Source: CAJXZP01 sp963974475
Lineage (GTDB): Bacteria > Bacteroidota > Bacteroidia > Flavobacteriales_G > Salibacteraceae
Direction: 5' to 3'
Assembly: GCA_963974475.1 (NCBI GenBank)
Contig: CAXBCR010000003.1
Location: 167,876 to 231,875 of the forward strand
DNA: 64,000 nucleotides
Part shown: positions 25,259 to 33,566 of the stretch, one piece after another
Position numbering within the stretch: the first letter of the stretch is position 1
Layout: the number at the start of each line of letters is the position of its first letter
Notes under the pieces: generated by a model
Database searches by the model: none
Seen by the model: the letters and a program-made list of their open reading frames with translations, nothing else
What the model was told of the DNA's origin: nothing
Translations under genes and position numbers: made by a program

Positions 25259-26566
25259 ATGAAAAAGCAATTATTCGCCATCGCGTTATTATTTATGTCT
25301 GTAGGGGTTTTTGCCCAAGATAAATATGGCGCAACTGAAGAAGATAAAACAGTATGTTTAGAAAACACTTCATTATATGTGGAGTTTTACAAACAAAAAA
25401 ATTATAAAGACGCGAAAGGGCCTTGGTTACAAGCGCTTACCGTCTGTCCTAAATCTTCGAAAAACCTATATATTAAGGGAGCTGCAATGTATAAATCCTT
25501 TATATCTAAGGAAAAAGATGCGGCTAGAAAAGCCGAGTTAATAGATACTTTAATGTGGATTTATGACCAACGTATTATTCATTTCGGTCAGGAAGGTTCT
25601 GTATTAGGTAGAAAAGGAACGGATTTAGCACGTTACGATAAATCTAAAACCAAAGAAGCGTATGAGATTTTAAAGAAATCTTTTGAATTGGAAGGTAATA
25701 ATTCGAAAAAAGCGGCTATTACTACTTATTATCAATTGGCCGAAAAAATGGTTAACAGCGGTGATTTGGAAACCGCTACATTGATTGAGTTATTTCCAAA
25801 ACTATCTAATGTTGTGGTGCATAACTTAGAAAAGTCAACCAAAGAAAAGGATAAAGAAAACTGGATAAAAGTGGCTGCTGTTTTAGAGCAAATCTTTTCT
25901 AAATATGCGGGATGTCCTGAATTGGTAAAAATATATACGCCTAAATACGAGGCAAATCCGGAAGACACGAATGTGTTAGTTCAAATTATCGCATTCTTTG
26001 AAAAAAGTGACTGTACGGATGAAGCTTTATTTTTAAAAGCGTCCATGTCGTTAGATGCTATTAGTCCTTCGGCAGTTTCTAAATTTGGTATTGGTAGATC
26101 GCTTCTTAAAAAAGAACGCTACTCTGAAGCAATAGGTTATTTTAAACAATCAGCAGAATTGTCAAAAACCAATGTTGCCAAAGTGAATAGCTATAAATAC
26201 ATCGCATTAACTTCATTGCACTTAAAGCAATATGCAAACGCTAAAACGTATGCTTTAAAAATGATTGCTTTGGATTCTAAAAATGCAGATGCGTATATGA
26301 TTATTGGGGATGCTTATTTATATGGTTCAAGAACCGTAGGTGAAAATTCTTGTGAACAAGCTGGCGGATATTGGGCTGCTCCTGCTAAATATGCAAAAGC
26401 AAAAGCGTTAGATTCTGAATTAGCGACTAAAGTAGATAAGAAAATAGCTTCGTGTAAGAATCAATATCCTAAAAAGGCAGATTGTTTCTTTATTAATATT
26501 GTAGAAGGCCAATCATACCATGTAGGTGGGTGGATTAATGAAGATGTTACAGTACATACAAATTAA
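25259..26566 (+). CDS. Periplasmic tetratricopeptide-repeat protein
   Basis: The 435-residue product begins MKKQLFAIALLFMSVGVFAQ, a clear signal peptide. TPR-type helices follow, for example EAIGYFKQSAELSKTNVAKVNSYKYIALTSLHLKQYANAKTYALKMIALD (about residues 280-335, read as two repeats). Four to six cysteines (CLENTS, CPKSS, CGCP-like AGCPEL, CEQAGG, CKNQYPKKADC) may form disulfides in the periplasm. Its position between a barrel protein and lptC suggests a role in envelope biogenesis, but no specific activity is visible. Its end overlaps the lptC start. Confidence 0.85.
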   Translation: MKKQLFAIALLFMSVGVFAQDKYGATEEDKTVCLENTSLYVEFYKQKNYKDAKGPWLQALTVCPKSSKNLYIKGAAMYKSFISKEKDAARKAELIDTLMWIYDQRIIHFGQEGSVLGRKGTDLARYDKSKTKEAYEILKKSFELEGNNSKKAAITTYYQLAEKMVNSGDLETATLIELFPKLSNVVVHNLEKSTKEKDKENWIKVAAVLEQIFSKYAGCPELVKIYTPKYEANPEDTNVLVQIIAFFEKSDCTDEALFLKASMSLDAISPSAVSKFGIGRSLLKKERYSEAIGYFKQSAELSKTNVAKVNSYKYIALTSLHLKQYANAKTYALKMIALDSKNADAYMIIGDAYLYGSRTVGENSCEQAGGYWAAPAKYAKAKALDSELATKVDKKIASCKNQYPKKADCFFINIVEGQSYHVGGWINEDVTVHTN

Positions 26567-27155
26567 AATAAACAAGCCATTTAAAGTCCTTAATACTTCG
26601 GTATTAGGGACTTTTGTGTTTTGGTTCATCGTATTGGCAATAAGTGGTTGCCGAGAGAATGCTATCCAAGAAATAGCCCAATTAGACCAGGAAGGCGTGG
26701 AGTTACCCATTTCCACGAGTAAAGACATGATGGTACAATTTTCGGATTCGGGAGAACGGAAGGTGATATTGAGGGCTCCGGTTTTGGAGCGGTTTATAAA
26801 TGTAGGTGAACCTCCATATGATTTGATGCCTGAAGGAATAAGAATTGAATTTTTGGATAGCCTAGGGAAAATAGAGGCCCAAGTAATCAGTGGACATGCC
26901 ATTTACTATCCCCAAATTGAGGAATTGATTTTAAGTATAGATGTTCAAGTTTTCAATACCAAAAAAGATAAACTAAATACAGAGCATTTGGTTTGGAACG
27001 CAAGAACTCATCGGGTAAAAGCGGATAATTTTGTGAAATTTACCACCAAGGATGAAATTATTTATGGGGATGGGTTTGAAGCAAATCAAGATTTATCAGA
27101 TTACACGATGAATCACATTAAGGGTATAATATCGGTAGAAAATGAAGGTCTATAA
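26538..27155 (+). CDS. lptC: LPS transport periplasmic protein LptC
   Basis: LptC sits at the inner membrane and passes LPS from the LptBFG transporter to LptA. This copy of about 205 residues has an N-terminal membrane segment that ends in AISGC, so it may be lipid-modified. It then has the beta-jellyroll repeats PEGIRIEFLDSLGKIEAQVISGHAIYY and NTEHLVWNARTHRVKADNFVKFTT. The frame opens at GTG 26526; ATG 26538 is preferred because it directly precedes the basic n-region. It overlaps the TPR gene by 29 bases and the next small gene by 14 bases. Confidence 0.9.
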   Translation: MKMLQYIQIKINKPFKVLNTSVLGTFVFWFIVLAISGCRENAIQEIAQLDQEGVELPISTSKDMMVQFSDSGERKVILRAPVLERFINVGEPPYDLMPEGIRIEFLDSLGKIEAQVISGHAIYYPQIEELILSIDVQVFNTKKDKLNTEHLVWNARTHRVKADNFVKFTTKDEIIYGDGFEANQDLSDYTMNHIKGIISVENEGL

Positions 27156-27327
27156 TAGAATAATGGAGATTTTTTGGCTCATTATGGGAATAGGAATATG
27201 GGGGCTAACATTGTATTTTTACATGCATGACATGTATGCCGATGAGTTGAAATTTTATTTCATGGCTGGATCTATGGCCATTGTATTATCGATATTTCGA
27301 ATTTTCTATCGTAAAAACCAATCGTAA
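27142..27327 (+). CDS. Small two-segment membrane protein of 61 residues
   Basis: The ORF overlaps the lptC end by 14 bases. The product has two predicted membrane segments, IFWLIMGIGIWGLTLYFYM and FYFMAGSMAIVLSIFRIFY, separated by a short acidic loop (HDMYADELK). I recognise no named family. The overlap with lptC and retention in an envelope cluster make it likely real. It could stabilise the Lpt bridge or be a small membrane chaperone, but that is speculation. Confidence 0.7.
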   Translation: MKVYNRIMEIFWLIMGIGIWGLTLYFYMHDMYADELKFYFMAGSMAIVLSIFRIFYRKNQS

Positions 27328-27346
27328 ATTTTGATAAATAATTGCT

Positions 27347-27354
27347 TACTTTTG
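27347..27354 (+). promoter_or_regulatory. Candidate -7 box for the CNNM gene within an inverted repeat
   Basis: TACTTTTG matches TAnnTTTG and ends 18 bases before the ATG. It lies inside the inverted repeat ATTGCTTACTT (27341-27351) / AAGTAGGCAAT (27355-27365), 10 of 11 positions complementary. Confidence 0.45.
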
Positions 27355-27372
27355 AAGTAGGCAATACGCTAT

Positions 27373-28638
27373 ATGGGAAATGATTCGTTATTAATTGTTG
27401 TTTTTTCATTGCTTTTTTCGGCCTTCTTTTCGGGCATCGAAATAGCATTTATTTCGGCCAACCGTTTAAAGGTTGAGGTGGATAAGAATAAAGGTGAATT
27501 TGGAGGTGCTTTTTATTCAAAACTAATTAATCAGCCTGCTCGATTTATTACCGCTATGTTATTAGGTAATAATATTTCATTAGTGTTATACGGTTTGGCC
27601 ATGAGTACGGTTTTGACCCCTATGATTTCTGAGGTAACTGAAAATGGATTGTTGGTTTTATTCATTCAAACCATAATTTCTACGCTTGTAATCCTGATAC
27701 TAGCCGAATTTTTACCCAAGGTTGTTTTTGCACAAAATTCAAATGGTAGTTTGAAAATATTCGCCCTTCCTGTGATGCTTATCTATTACCTTTCTTATCC
27801 TATAGTATCTTTTGTGAATATGCTTAGTAATGTTATTTTTAAGTACATTCTTAGGATTGAAGTTTCTGAGCAAAAAATATCATACGGCCTAGTCGATTTG
27901 GATCATTACTTAAAAGAAATTTCATCTGGAAACATTGAAGAAGAGGAATTAGATAATGAAATTCAGATTCTTCAAAATGTATTGGACTTTAACTCTGTGA
28001 AAGCGAGAGAATGCATGGTTCCAAGAAATGAAATTGTGGCGGTTGAGATACATGATTCTGTGGAGGAGTTGGTTCAAAAATTTTTAGATACGGGACATTC
28101 AAAAGTGTTGGTGTATAGAGGTACAATAGATCGTATTATTGGCTATACCCATTCGAGTGATTTGTATGAAAGCCCAAGCGCAATTAAGCATATTTTAAGA
28201 CCAATATCCGTAGTGCCCGAAACCATGGCAGCGGATGAAGTGATGAGTAGTTTTATCAAAAAACGTCAAAGTATGACGGTAGTGGTGGATGAGTTTGGTG
28301 GAACGGCTGGGATTTTGACTTTGGAAGACGTAGTGGAAGAAATTTTTGGAGAAATCGAGGATGAACACGACAAAGGTGATTTGAAGGAAAAAATGATTTC
28401 CGAAAATGAATTTGTATTTAGCTCAAGATTAGAAATTGATCATATTAACCAAGAGTATGCGATAAACCTTCCTAAATCAGACAATTACGAAACGTTAGCG
28501 GGATTGATTTTAGAGCATTTTGAGTCGATTCCCATGAAAGGAGAGCAAATAATTATTGATAATTTTGAGTTTGACATATTATCTGTTTCTAATAATAGAA
28601 TAAACGAAGTGAGACTAACCATTAAAAGCGTGAATTAA
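27373..28638 (+). CDS. CNNM/CorC-family transmembrane protein with CBS pair (hemolysin-like)
   Basis: The 421-residue protein has an N-terminal CNNM domain with about four membrane segments, including FSAFFSGIEIAFISANRLKVE. Two CBS domains follow (about residues 205-325): ARECMVPRNEIVAVEI and SMTVVVDEFGGTAGILTLEDVVEEIFGEIEDEHD. A C-terminal CorC/HlyC domain ends it. Family members are linked to magnesium/cobalt efflux; GldE of the gliding apparatus belongs to the same family, so a motility link is possible but unproven. It lies in the coaX-ppiD envelope cluster with a possible internal promoter. Confidence 0.9.
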   Translation: MGNDSLLIVVFSLLFSAFFSGIEIAFISANRLKVEVDKNKGEFGGAFYSKLINQPARFITAMLLGNNISLVLYGLAMSTVLTPMISEVTENGLLVLFIQTIISTLVILILAEFLPKVVFAQNSNGSLKIFALPVMLIYYLSYPIVSFVNMLSNVIFKYILRIEVSEQKISYGLVDLDHYLKEISSGNIEEEELDNEIQILQNVLDFNSVKARECMVPRNEIVAVEIHDSVEELVQKFLDTGHSKVLVYRGTIDRIIGYTHSSDLYESPSAIKHILRPISVVPETMAADEVMSSFIKKRQSMTVVVDEFGGTAGILTLEDVVEEIFGEIEDEHDKGDLKEKMISENEFVFSSRLEIDHINQEYAINLPKSDNYETLAGLILEHFESIPMKGEQIIIDNFEFDILSVSNNRINEVRLTIKSVN

Positions 28639-28707
28639 GGTAATAACAATAAGCCCTTTAATAAATAGAATTACTATATTCGCAGCCCAACAAAAAAAGC
28701 AAATATA

Positions 28708-30825
28708 ATGGCGGCAATTGGATCAATTAGAAAACACTCAGGACTGTTAATCGGAATTATTGGTAGTGCAATGCTACTATTCGTATTAGGTGGTGCCTTA
28801 GAGTCAAGTAGCACATTCTTTAATGGTGCGAATAATGAAATTGGAGAGATTAATGGAGACAAAATTTCTTACCAAGATTTCGAAATAAAAGTAGCTGAAT
28901 TACAAGAGAATTCTAATGGCGCTTTAACAGATGAGGCACGCGAGCAAATGCGTAACCAAGTTTGGAATAATTTATTGAAAGAAGCGGTACTTGGTTCAGA
29001 GTATTCTGCGCTTGGTTTGTCTGTTTCAGACGGTGAGCTTTTGAATATGATTAAGAATGATCCGAATAATGCCAATTTGAAACAATATTTTTCGGATCCT
29101 CAAACAGGTAAGATTGTTGAGAATTACGCTAATCCAGATGGGTCACTTAACGGACTTGCAGTAATTAGTTATTTGCAACAAGTAGTTTACGCAGAAACTG
29201 AAAATTCTGCAGAGGCTTTAGCTTCATGGTCAAATTTTCAAGAAAGTTATTTACGTAAACCAGCTGTTGATCGTAAGTATGCTAGTTTATTAGCAAAAGG
29301 AATCTACATGACAGATGTAGAATTGGAAAGAACCCAGATGGATCAAGGTAGTAAAATTTCATTCAACTATGTGAGTTTATTTTATAACGATACTCCAAAC
29401 GAATCTATTGAAGTTTCGGATAGCGATTTGAAAGCGTATTACAATGCACACAAAAACGAACCTCAATTTGAGCAAAAAGATTTAACAAGTTCTATTTCGT
29501 TTGTAACCTTTGAAGTGCTTGCTTCACCAGAGGATAAAGTGCAATTGAAAGAGGAATTAGCTGAATTGAAAACTGGTTTTGAAAATGCTGCTTCAGATAC
29601 ATTGTACATCAACGAAAACGGTGATACACCTTTCAATATTAAATGGCACAAAGCAGGAATGTTTCCACCACAATTTGATTCTACTATCGCTAATGCAAAT
29701 GTAGGAACTGTTGTAGGTCCATTTTTAGATTTAGAAAAATTTGAAATGGTAAAGGTTATGGACAGAAGAACCCAACCAGATTCAGTTATGGCAAGCCACA
29801 TTTTGATTCAATCACCGGACGGTGATATGGATGCAGCTGCTGTAATTGTGGATAGTTTAAAAACTGCCATCGAAGGTGGTGCTGATTTCGCTGCATTAGC
29901 TACGGAATTTTCAAAAGATCCAGGATCTGCTGTTAAAGGTGGAGATTTAGGTTGGTTTGTTGCCGGTCAAATGGTGCCTGCTTTTAACGATGCATGTTTC
30001 GGTGGTAAAACTGGCGATTTAGCTGTGGTTACTACGCAGTATGGTGTTCACTTAATTAAAATCACCGAGCAAACAGAAGCCAAAGAGCAAGTGTTAGTTG
30101 GTATTCTCGATAACGTAATAGAGCCAAGTCAATCTTCGTATGAAACAGCTTACAATGCAGCTAGTACGTTTGCAATTACTAACAACACTGCGGATAAATT
30201 TTTAGCAGCATCTGAAAACTTAGACAGATTATCTGCTCCTGATTTACGTCCAAGCGATATGAAATTGTTAGGTCGCCCAAATACGCGTGAAGTGATTCGT
30301 TGGGTGTTTGAATCTAACGTAGGTGATGTTTCAAACGTGTTTGAAAATGGAAATGAGTTTATCGTTGCTTTGGTAGAAGATGTGCGTGAAAAAGGAATAT
30401 TACCACTAGAAATGGTGAAAGAACAAATTACACAATCAGTAATTAACGAGAAAAAAGCAGAATTGTTTGCTTCTAAATTAGCAGGAACAGATTTGAATAC
30501 TATAGCTGGCGCTGCTGGCTCTTCGGTTCAACCGGTTAACGATGTAGCGTTTAGTGCATTTAGCATTCCTGGGTTAGGAAACGAACAAAAATTGTTAGGA
30601 ATGGCTTTCTCATTAGAGCCAGGTCAAGTTTCTACGCCTATTCAAGGAGAACGTGGTGTCTACGTAATTCAAATTGGACAAAAGAACATTCCTGAAAACG
30701 TTGAGGTAATTGACGGTACACGTCAAGGTTTAATGGCAGCATCTGCTGGTCGAACTAATTTTGAGCCATTCAATGCCTTAAAAGCGAATGCAGAAATTGA
30801 AGATAATAGATATACATTCTTCTAA
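28708..30825 (+). CDS. ppiD: Membrane-anchored peptidyl-prolyl isomerase, PpiD/SurA-like
   Basis: This periplasmic folding factor is anchored in the inner membrane and helps newly exported proteins. Of 705 residues, 12-30 form the anchor (GLLIGIIGSAMLLFVLGGA). A SurA-N-like helical chaperone domain follows. The parvulin PPIC domain begins ASHILIQSPDGDMD (about 370) and runs through AALATEFSKDPGSAVKGGDLGWF to QYGVHLIKI. A second, degenerate PPIC-like region lies near the C-terminus (PIQGERGVYVIQIG). Codons are strongly biased (GGT, GCT, AAC), suggesting high expression. A TATATTCG box (28675-28682) and a strong terminator frame the gene. Confidence 0.93.
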   Translation: MAAIGSIRKHSGLLIGIIGSAMLLFVLGGALESSSTFFNGANNEIGEINGDKISYQDFEIKVAELQENSNGALTDEAREQMRNQVWNNLLKEAVLGSEYSALGLSVSDGELLNMIKNDPNNANLKQYFSDPQTGKIVENYANPDGSLNGLAVISYLQQVVYAETENSAEALASWSNFQESYLRKPAVDRKYASLLAKGIYMTDVELERTQMDQGSKISFNYVSLFYNDTPNESIEVSDSDLKAYYNAHKNEPQFEQKDLTSSISFVTFEVLASPEDKVQLKEELAELKTGFENAASDTLYINENGDTPFNIKWHKAGMFPPQFDSTIANANVGTVVGPFLDLEKFEMVKVMDRRTQPDSVMASHILIQSPDGDMDAAAVIVDSLKTAIEGGADFAALATEFSKDPGSAVKGGDLGWFVAGQMVPAFNDACFGGKTGDLAVVTTQYGVHLIKITEQTEAKEQVLVGILDNVIEPSQSSYETAYNAASTFAITNNTADKFLAASENLDRLSAPDLRPSDMKLLGRPNTREVIRWVFESNVGDVSNVFENGNEFIVALVEDVREKGILPLEMVKEQITQSVINEKKAELFASKLAGTDLNTIAGAAGSSVQPVNDVAFSAFSIPGLGNEQKLLGMAFSLEPGQVSTPIQGERGVYVIQIGQKNIPENVEVIDGTRQGLMAASAGRTNFEPFNALKANAEIEDNRYTFF

Positions 30826-30844
30826 AAGAATCAAATTATTTGGA

Positions 30845-30878
30845 ATGCCATGAGAGTTTATCTCATGGCATTTTTTTT
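30845..30878 (+). terminator. Rho-independent terminator of ppiD and its cluster
   Basis: An 11-bp perfect stem, ATGCCATGAGA (30845-30855) with TCTCATGGCAT (30861-30871), has a 5-base loop and is followed by seven T. Confidence 0.95.
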
Positions 30879-30955
30879 GTCCAAAAAACAGGCGTAGGCA
30901 TCTTTTAGCGCATTAAATATTTGTAAGTTTACAACTCTAAATTAAAACGCACCTC

Positions 30956-31672
30956 ATGAAAAATCTATTGATTATAAGTACTTCCACCGTGCACGGTAAA
31001 CCTTATTTATCGTACATAAAAGACGAAATAAAAAATCACTTTTCTGGAATTTCTGAAATTGTGTTTATTCCCTATGCTCGTCCGGGCGGTATTACTTGGG
31101 ATGAATACACCAGCGTTGCACGTTCTTTTTTTGAATCTATTGATATTAAAGTAAAAGGAATTCATGAAGGAATTAGTATGAAAGAAACCCTTGAAAATGC
31201 ACAAGGGGTTTTTACTGGTGGCGGAAATACTTTTGTTTTATTAAAGGAGGTGTGGGAACAAGGTATAATGGATATTCTTCGTTTTAAAATCAAAGAAGGG
31301 ATGCCGTATATGGGAACCAGTGCAGGGTCTAATCTTGTCGGACAAACCATTAATAATACGAATGATATGCCTATAGTGTATCCACCCTCATTCGATGCTA
31401 TTGGAGCCATTCCGTTTAACATTAATCCGCATTTTATGGATCCTGATCCCAACTCAAAACACATGGGCGAAACACGAGAAACGCGTATAAAAGAATACCT
31501 AACATATAATAATTTGAGGGTAGTTGGGTTGCGCGAAGGAAGCTTTTTGAAAGTGAAGGGAAACACTATTGAATTGGGTGGTACACTTTCTATGCGCGTG
31601 TTTGAAAAAGATGTAGAACCGTATGAAGTGGAGCCTGGATCGGATATTTCCTTTCTAATGAACGGCCAATAG
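30956..31672 (+). CDS. pepE: Dipeptidase E (S51 family)
   Basis: PepE is a cytoplasmic serine peptidase that cleaves Asp-X dipeptides. The 238-residue product has the nucleophile elbow MGTSAGSN with S122. The FTGGGNTFVLL segment (about residues 86-96) and the conserved NPHFMDPDPNSKHMGETRETRI block with the catalytic histidine are both present. These match the family closely. It is followed 66 bases later by elbB; both are class I glutamine amidotransferase-like folds but have no obvious shared pathway. Confidence 0.95.
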   Translation: MKNLLIISTSTVHGKPYLSYIKDEIKNHFSGISEIVFIPYARPGGITWDEYTSVARSFFESIDIKVKGIHEGISMKETLENAQGVFTGGGNTFVLLKEVWEQGIMDILRFKIKEGMPYMGTSAGSNLVGQTINNTNDMPIVYPPSFDAIGAIPFNINPHFMDPDPNSKHMGETRETRIKEYLTYNNLRVVGLREGSFLKVKGNTIELGGTLSMRVFEKDVEPYEVEPGSDISFLMNGQ

Positions 31673-31738
31673 CTTTATCGGGATTTCATCCGTACTTGGT
31701 TATTAGATAATTACAAAACTTTACATAAATCGAATAAA

Positions 31739-32422
31739 ATGAGAATAGGAATATTACTTTCAGGAAGCGGAGTATATGATGGCTCTGAAATTCAAGAAGC
31801 TGTTTTTAGTTTACTAGCAGTAGCCGAAAATGGAGGTGAAGCATTATTTATGGCTCCAAATGTGAACCAAATGCATGTAATCAACCATTTGACGGGAGAG
31901 GCAATGGATGAGTCTAGGAATGTATTGACGGAATCTGCACGTATTGCACGCGGAGACATTGAAGACTTGGTTAACATCTCTTTTAATGATATGGATGGAT
32001 TAATCATTCCAGGTGGATTTGGGACGGCAAAAAATCATACGGATTGGGCAGTAAATGGACCCGATTCCACAATTCATCCTGAGGTGAAAAGAGTGATTAC
32101 AGAAATGGTGAATGCCAAGAAACCGATTGTGGCGTTATGCATGGCTCCAACCACCGTAGCCAAGGCGCTAGAAGGAACAGGCAAATCACCAAAACTTACG
32201 GTGGGTACCACCACAGAAAAATCGCCTTATGATATTGGCGAAATAGTGGAAGGAATGAAAAAGGTGGGCTCTGTACCCCAAATGAAATCTGTTCGAGAGG
32301 TTACCGTGGATAATGAGTTGAACATAATCAGCGCTCCTTGTTACATGATGGAAGCATCTGTATTGCAGGTTAGAGAAAATATAAAACAGGCGGTTGCAGA
32401 AATGTTTAAAAAGTTAACTTAG
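31739..32422 (+). CDS. elbB: ElbB glyoxalase-like DJ-1/PfpI family protein
   Basis: ElbB (YhbL) is a 217-230-residue DJ-1/PfpI protein first linked to isoprenoid production and later shown to have glyoxalase activity. This copy (227 residues) opens RIGILLSGSGVYDGSEIQEAV, the diagnostic start. It has GLIIPGGFGTAKN in the first half and the nucleophile cysteine in ALCMAP. The C-terminus contains NIISAPCYMMEASVLQV. It is a complete, typical member. The physiological substrate is not defined by the sequence. Confidence 0.95.
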   Translation: MRIGILLSGSGVYDGSEIQEAVFSLLAVAENGGEALFMAPNVNQMHVINHLTGEAMDESRNVLTESARIARGDIEDLVNISFNDMDGLIIPGGFGTAKNHTDWAVNGPDSTIHPEVKRVITEMVNAKKPIVALCMAPTTVAKALEGTGKSPKLTVGTTTEKSPYDIGEIVEGMKKVGSVPQMKSVREVTVDNELNIISAPCYMMEASVLQVRENIKQAVAEMFKKLT

Positions 32423-32463
32423 GTTAAGTAATCGTAAATGTTTGGTATAATAATCGTTAACTG

Positions 32464-32495
32464 TTTGATTAATATCATTTTTGAGTGTAAATTCG
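32464..32495 (+). promoter_or_regulatory. Candidate promoter of the 279-residue secreted protein gene
   Basis: TTTG (32464-32467), a 20-base spacer and TAAATTCG (32488-32495), one mismatch from TAnnTTTG, lie 19 bases before the ATG at 32515. Confidence 0.5.
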
Positions 32496-32514
32496 CATAA
32501 CTAAATTAATAATT

Positions 32515-33354
32515 ATGAAAAATTTATTACCTAAGGCTTTAGCACTATTCCTACTTTTATTTGCGGCAAACCACCTTTTTGCCCAAGATAAAATTTACAA
32601 AAAGAACGAAGAAGTTATTTTATGTAAAGTAACTGAAATTGGAGAGGAGGAAATCAAATTTACCAAAGAGGAATCTGGGGAATTGGTTTACGTTTTGGAT
32701 AAAGCAAAAATTGAAAAAATTGTATTGGAGAATGGGAAAGAACTCGTTTTTGCACGAAAAATGACGGATCCTGAGTTGTATACCGATCAAAACAAAAATG
32801 CATTTAAAATAGGTTTGTTTTCACCAATGACTGGCGCTTTGAGTCTTTCGTATGAAAGATCTTTGAAACCGGGGAAAAGTATAGAAGGAACCCTTGGGTT
32901 AATTGGTCTAGGAAGAGATAATTCGGATAAAAACCCAGCTGGTGGGTACCTAAAAGCGGGATACAAGTTTATTATGACTCCTGATTTTGAGATGCGGGGA
33001 ATGCGTTATTCGCATTTGTTGAAAGGCTTTTATTTTAAACCAGAGTTGAATTTTGCATATTACGGACGAGATTTTGTAACGTATAATTATAACTATGTTC
33101 AACAAACCACTAGAGGGTCTGTTGTAGCTGGAGCACTTACGCTTTCTTTTGGTAAACAATGGGTTATGAGCAATGTGTTTCTAGTAGATATGTTTGTAGG
33201 ATTTGGGTATGGTTTTGATTCGTACAAAACAAATTCAACTAGTTCAAATAGTGAGTACTACAATAATGAAGGATACCATTATGGATTCATAGTAACTCCT
33301 GATTTGCCAATTGCATTTACCTCAGGGTTTAAAGTGGGGTTTTTAACTAAATAG
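32515..33354 (+). CDS. Secreted or outer-membrane protein, uncharacterised
   Basis: The 279-residue product has a signal peptide, MKNLLPKALALFLLLFAANHLFAQ. A small beta module follows (about 27-80) with the pattern EEVILCKVTEIGEEEIKFTKEE...KIEKIVLENGKELVF. The rest (about 95-279) is rich in aromatic alternating strands such as GLFSPMTGALSLSYERSL and GYLKAGYKFIMTPDFEMRG. That suggests an eight-strand-like outer-membrane barrel. A related N-terminal module appears in the 203-residue protein at 38675-39286. The gene is monocistronic, between a promoter and a terminator. Function unknown. Confidence 0.8.
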   Translation: MKNLLPKALALFLLLFAANHLFAQDKIYKKNEEVILCKVTEIGEEEIKFTKEESGELVYVLDKAKIEKIVLENGKELVFARKMTDPELYTDQNKNAFKIGLFSPMTGALSLSYERSLKPGKSIEGTLGLIGLGRDNSDKNPAGGYLKAGYKFIMTPDFEMRGMRYSHLLKGFYFKPELNFAYYGRDFVTYNYNYVQQTTRGSVVAGALTLSFGKQWVMSNVFLVDMFVGFGYGFDSYKTNSTSSNSEYYNNEGYHYGFIVTPDLPIAFTSGFKVGFLTK

Positions 33355-33370
33355 AAAAATATTATATAGG

Positions 33371-33398
33371 AAAGCCTGATGAGGGTCAGGCTTTTTTT
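33371..33398 (+). terminator. Rho-independent terminator
   Basis: Arms AAAGCCTGA (33371-33379) and TCAGGCTTT (33386-33394) form a 9-bp stem with a 6-base loop and a T run. Confidence 0.92.
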
Positions 33399-33551
33399 AT
33401 GCGCAATACGTTCGGTATCTTCTTTAGTAGCGTGTAAAATTTACCGGATTCTTTTAAATAAATAATGAGCCTATAAGAAAAAATATTCCCTTACGCGATT
33501 CATTTTGATTCATTCTTGACATTTGCTTCCCCGACTATTCTCTTAAAAAAT

Positions 33552-33559
33552 TACTTTTG
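33552..33559 (+). promoter_or_regulatory. Candidate -7 box for the U32-ferredoxin operon
   Basis: TACTTTTG fully matches TAnnTTTG and ends 7 bases before the ATG at 33567, predicting a nearly leaderless mRNA. It also argues against starting the protein at the upstream TTG 33516. Confidence 0.45.
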
Positions 33560-33566
33560 CAGCCTT

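Noticed and set aside
31162..31566. 134-residue minus-strand ORF inside pepE
   Set aside because: It is a shadow frame of a clearly conserved dipeptidase gene.
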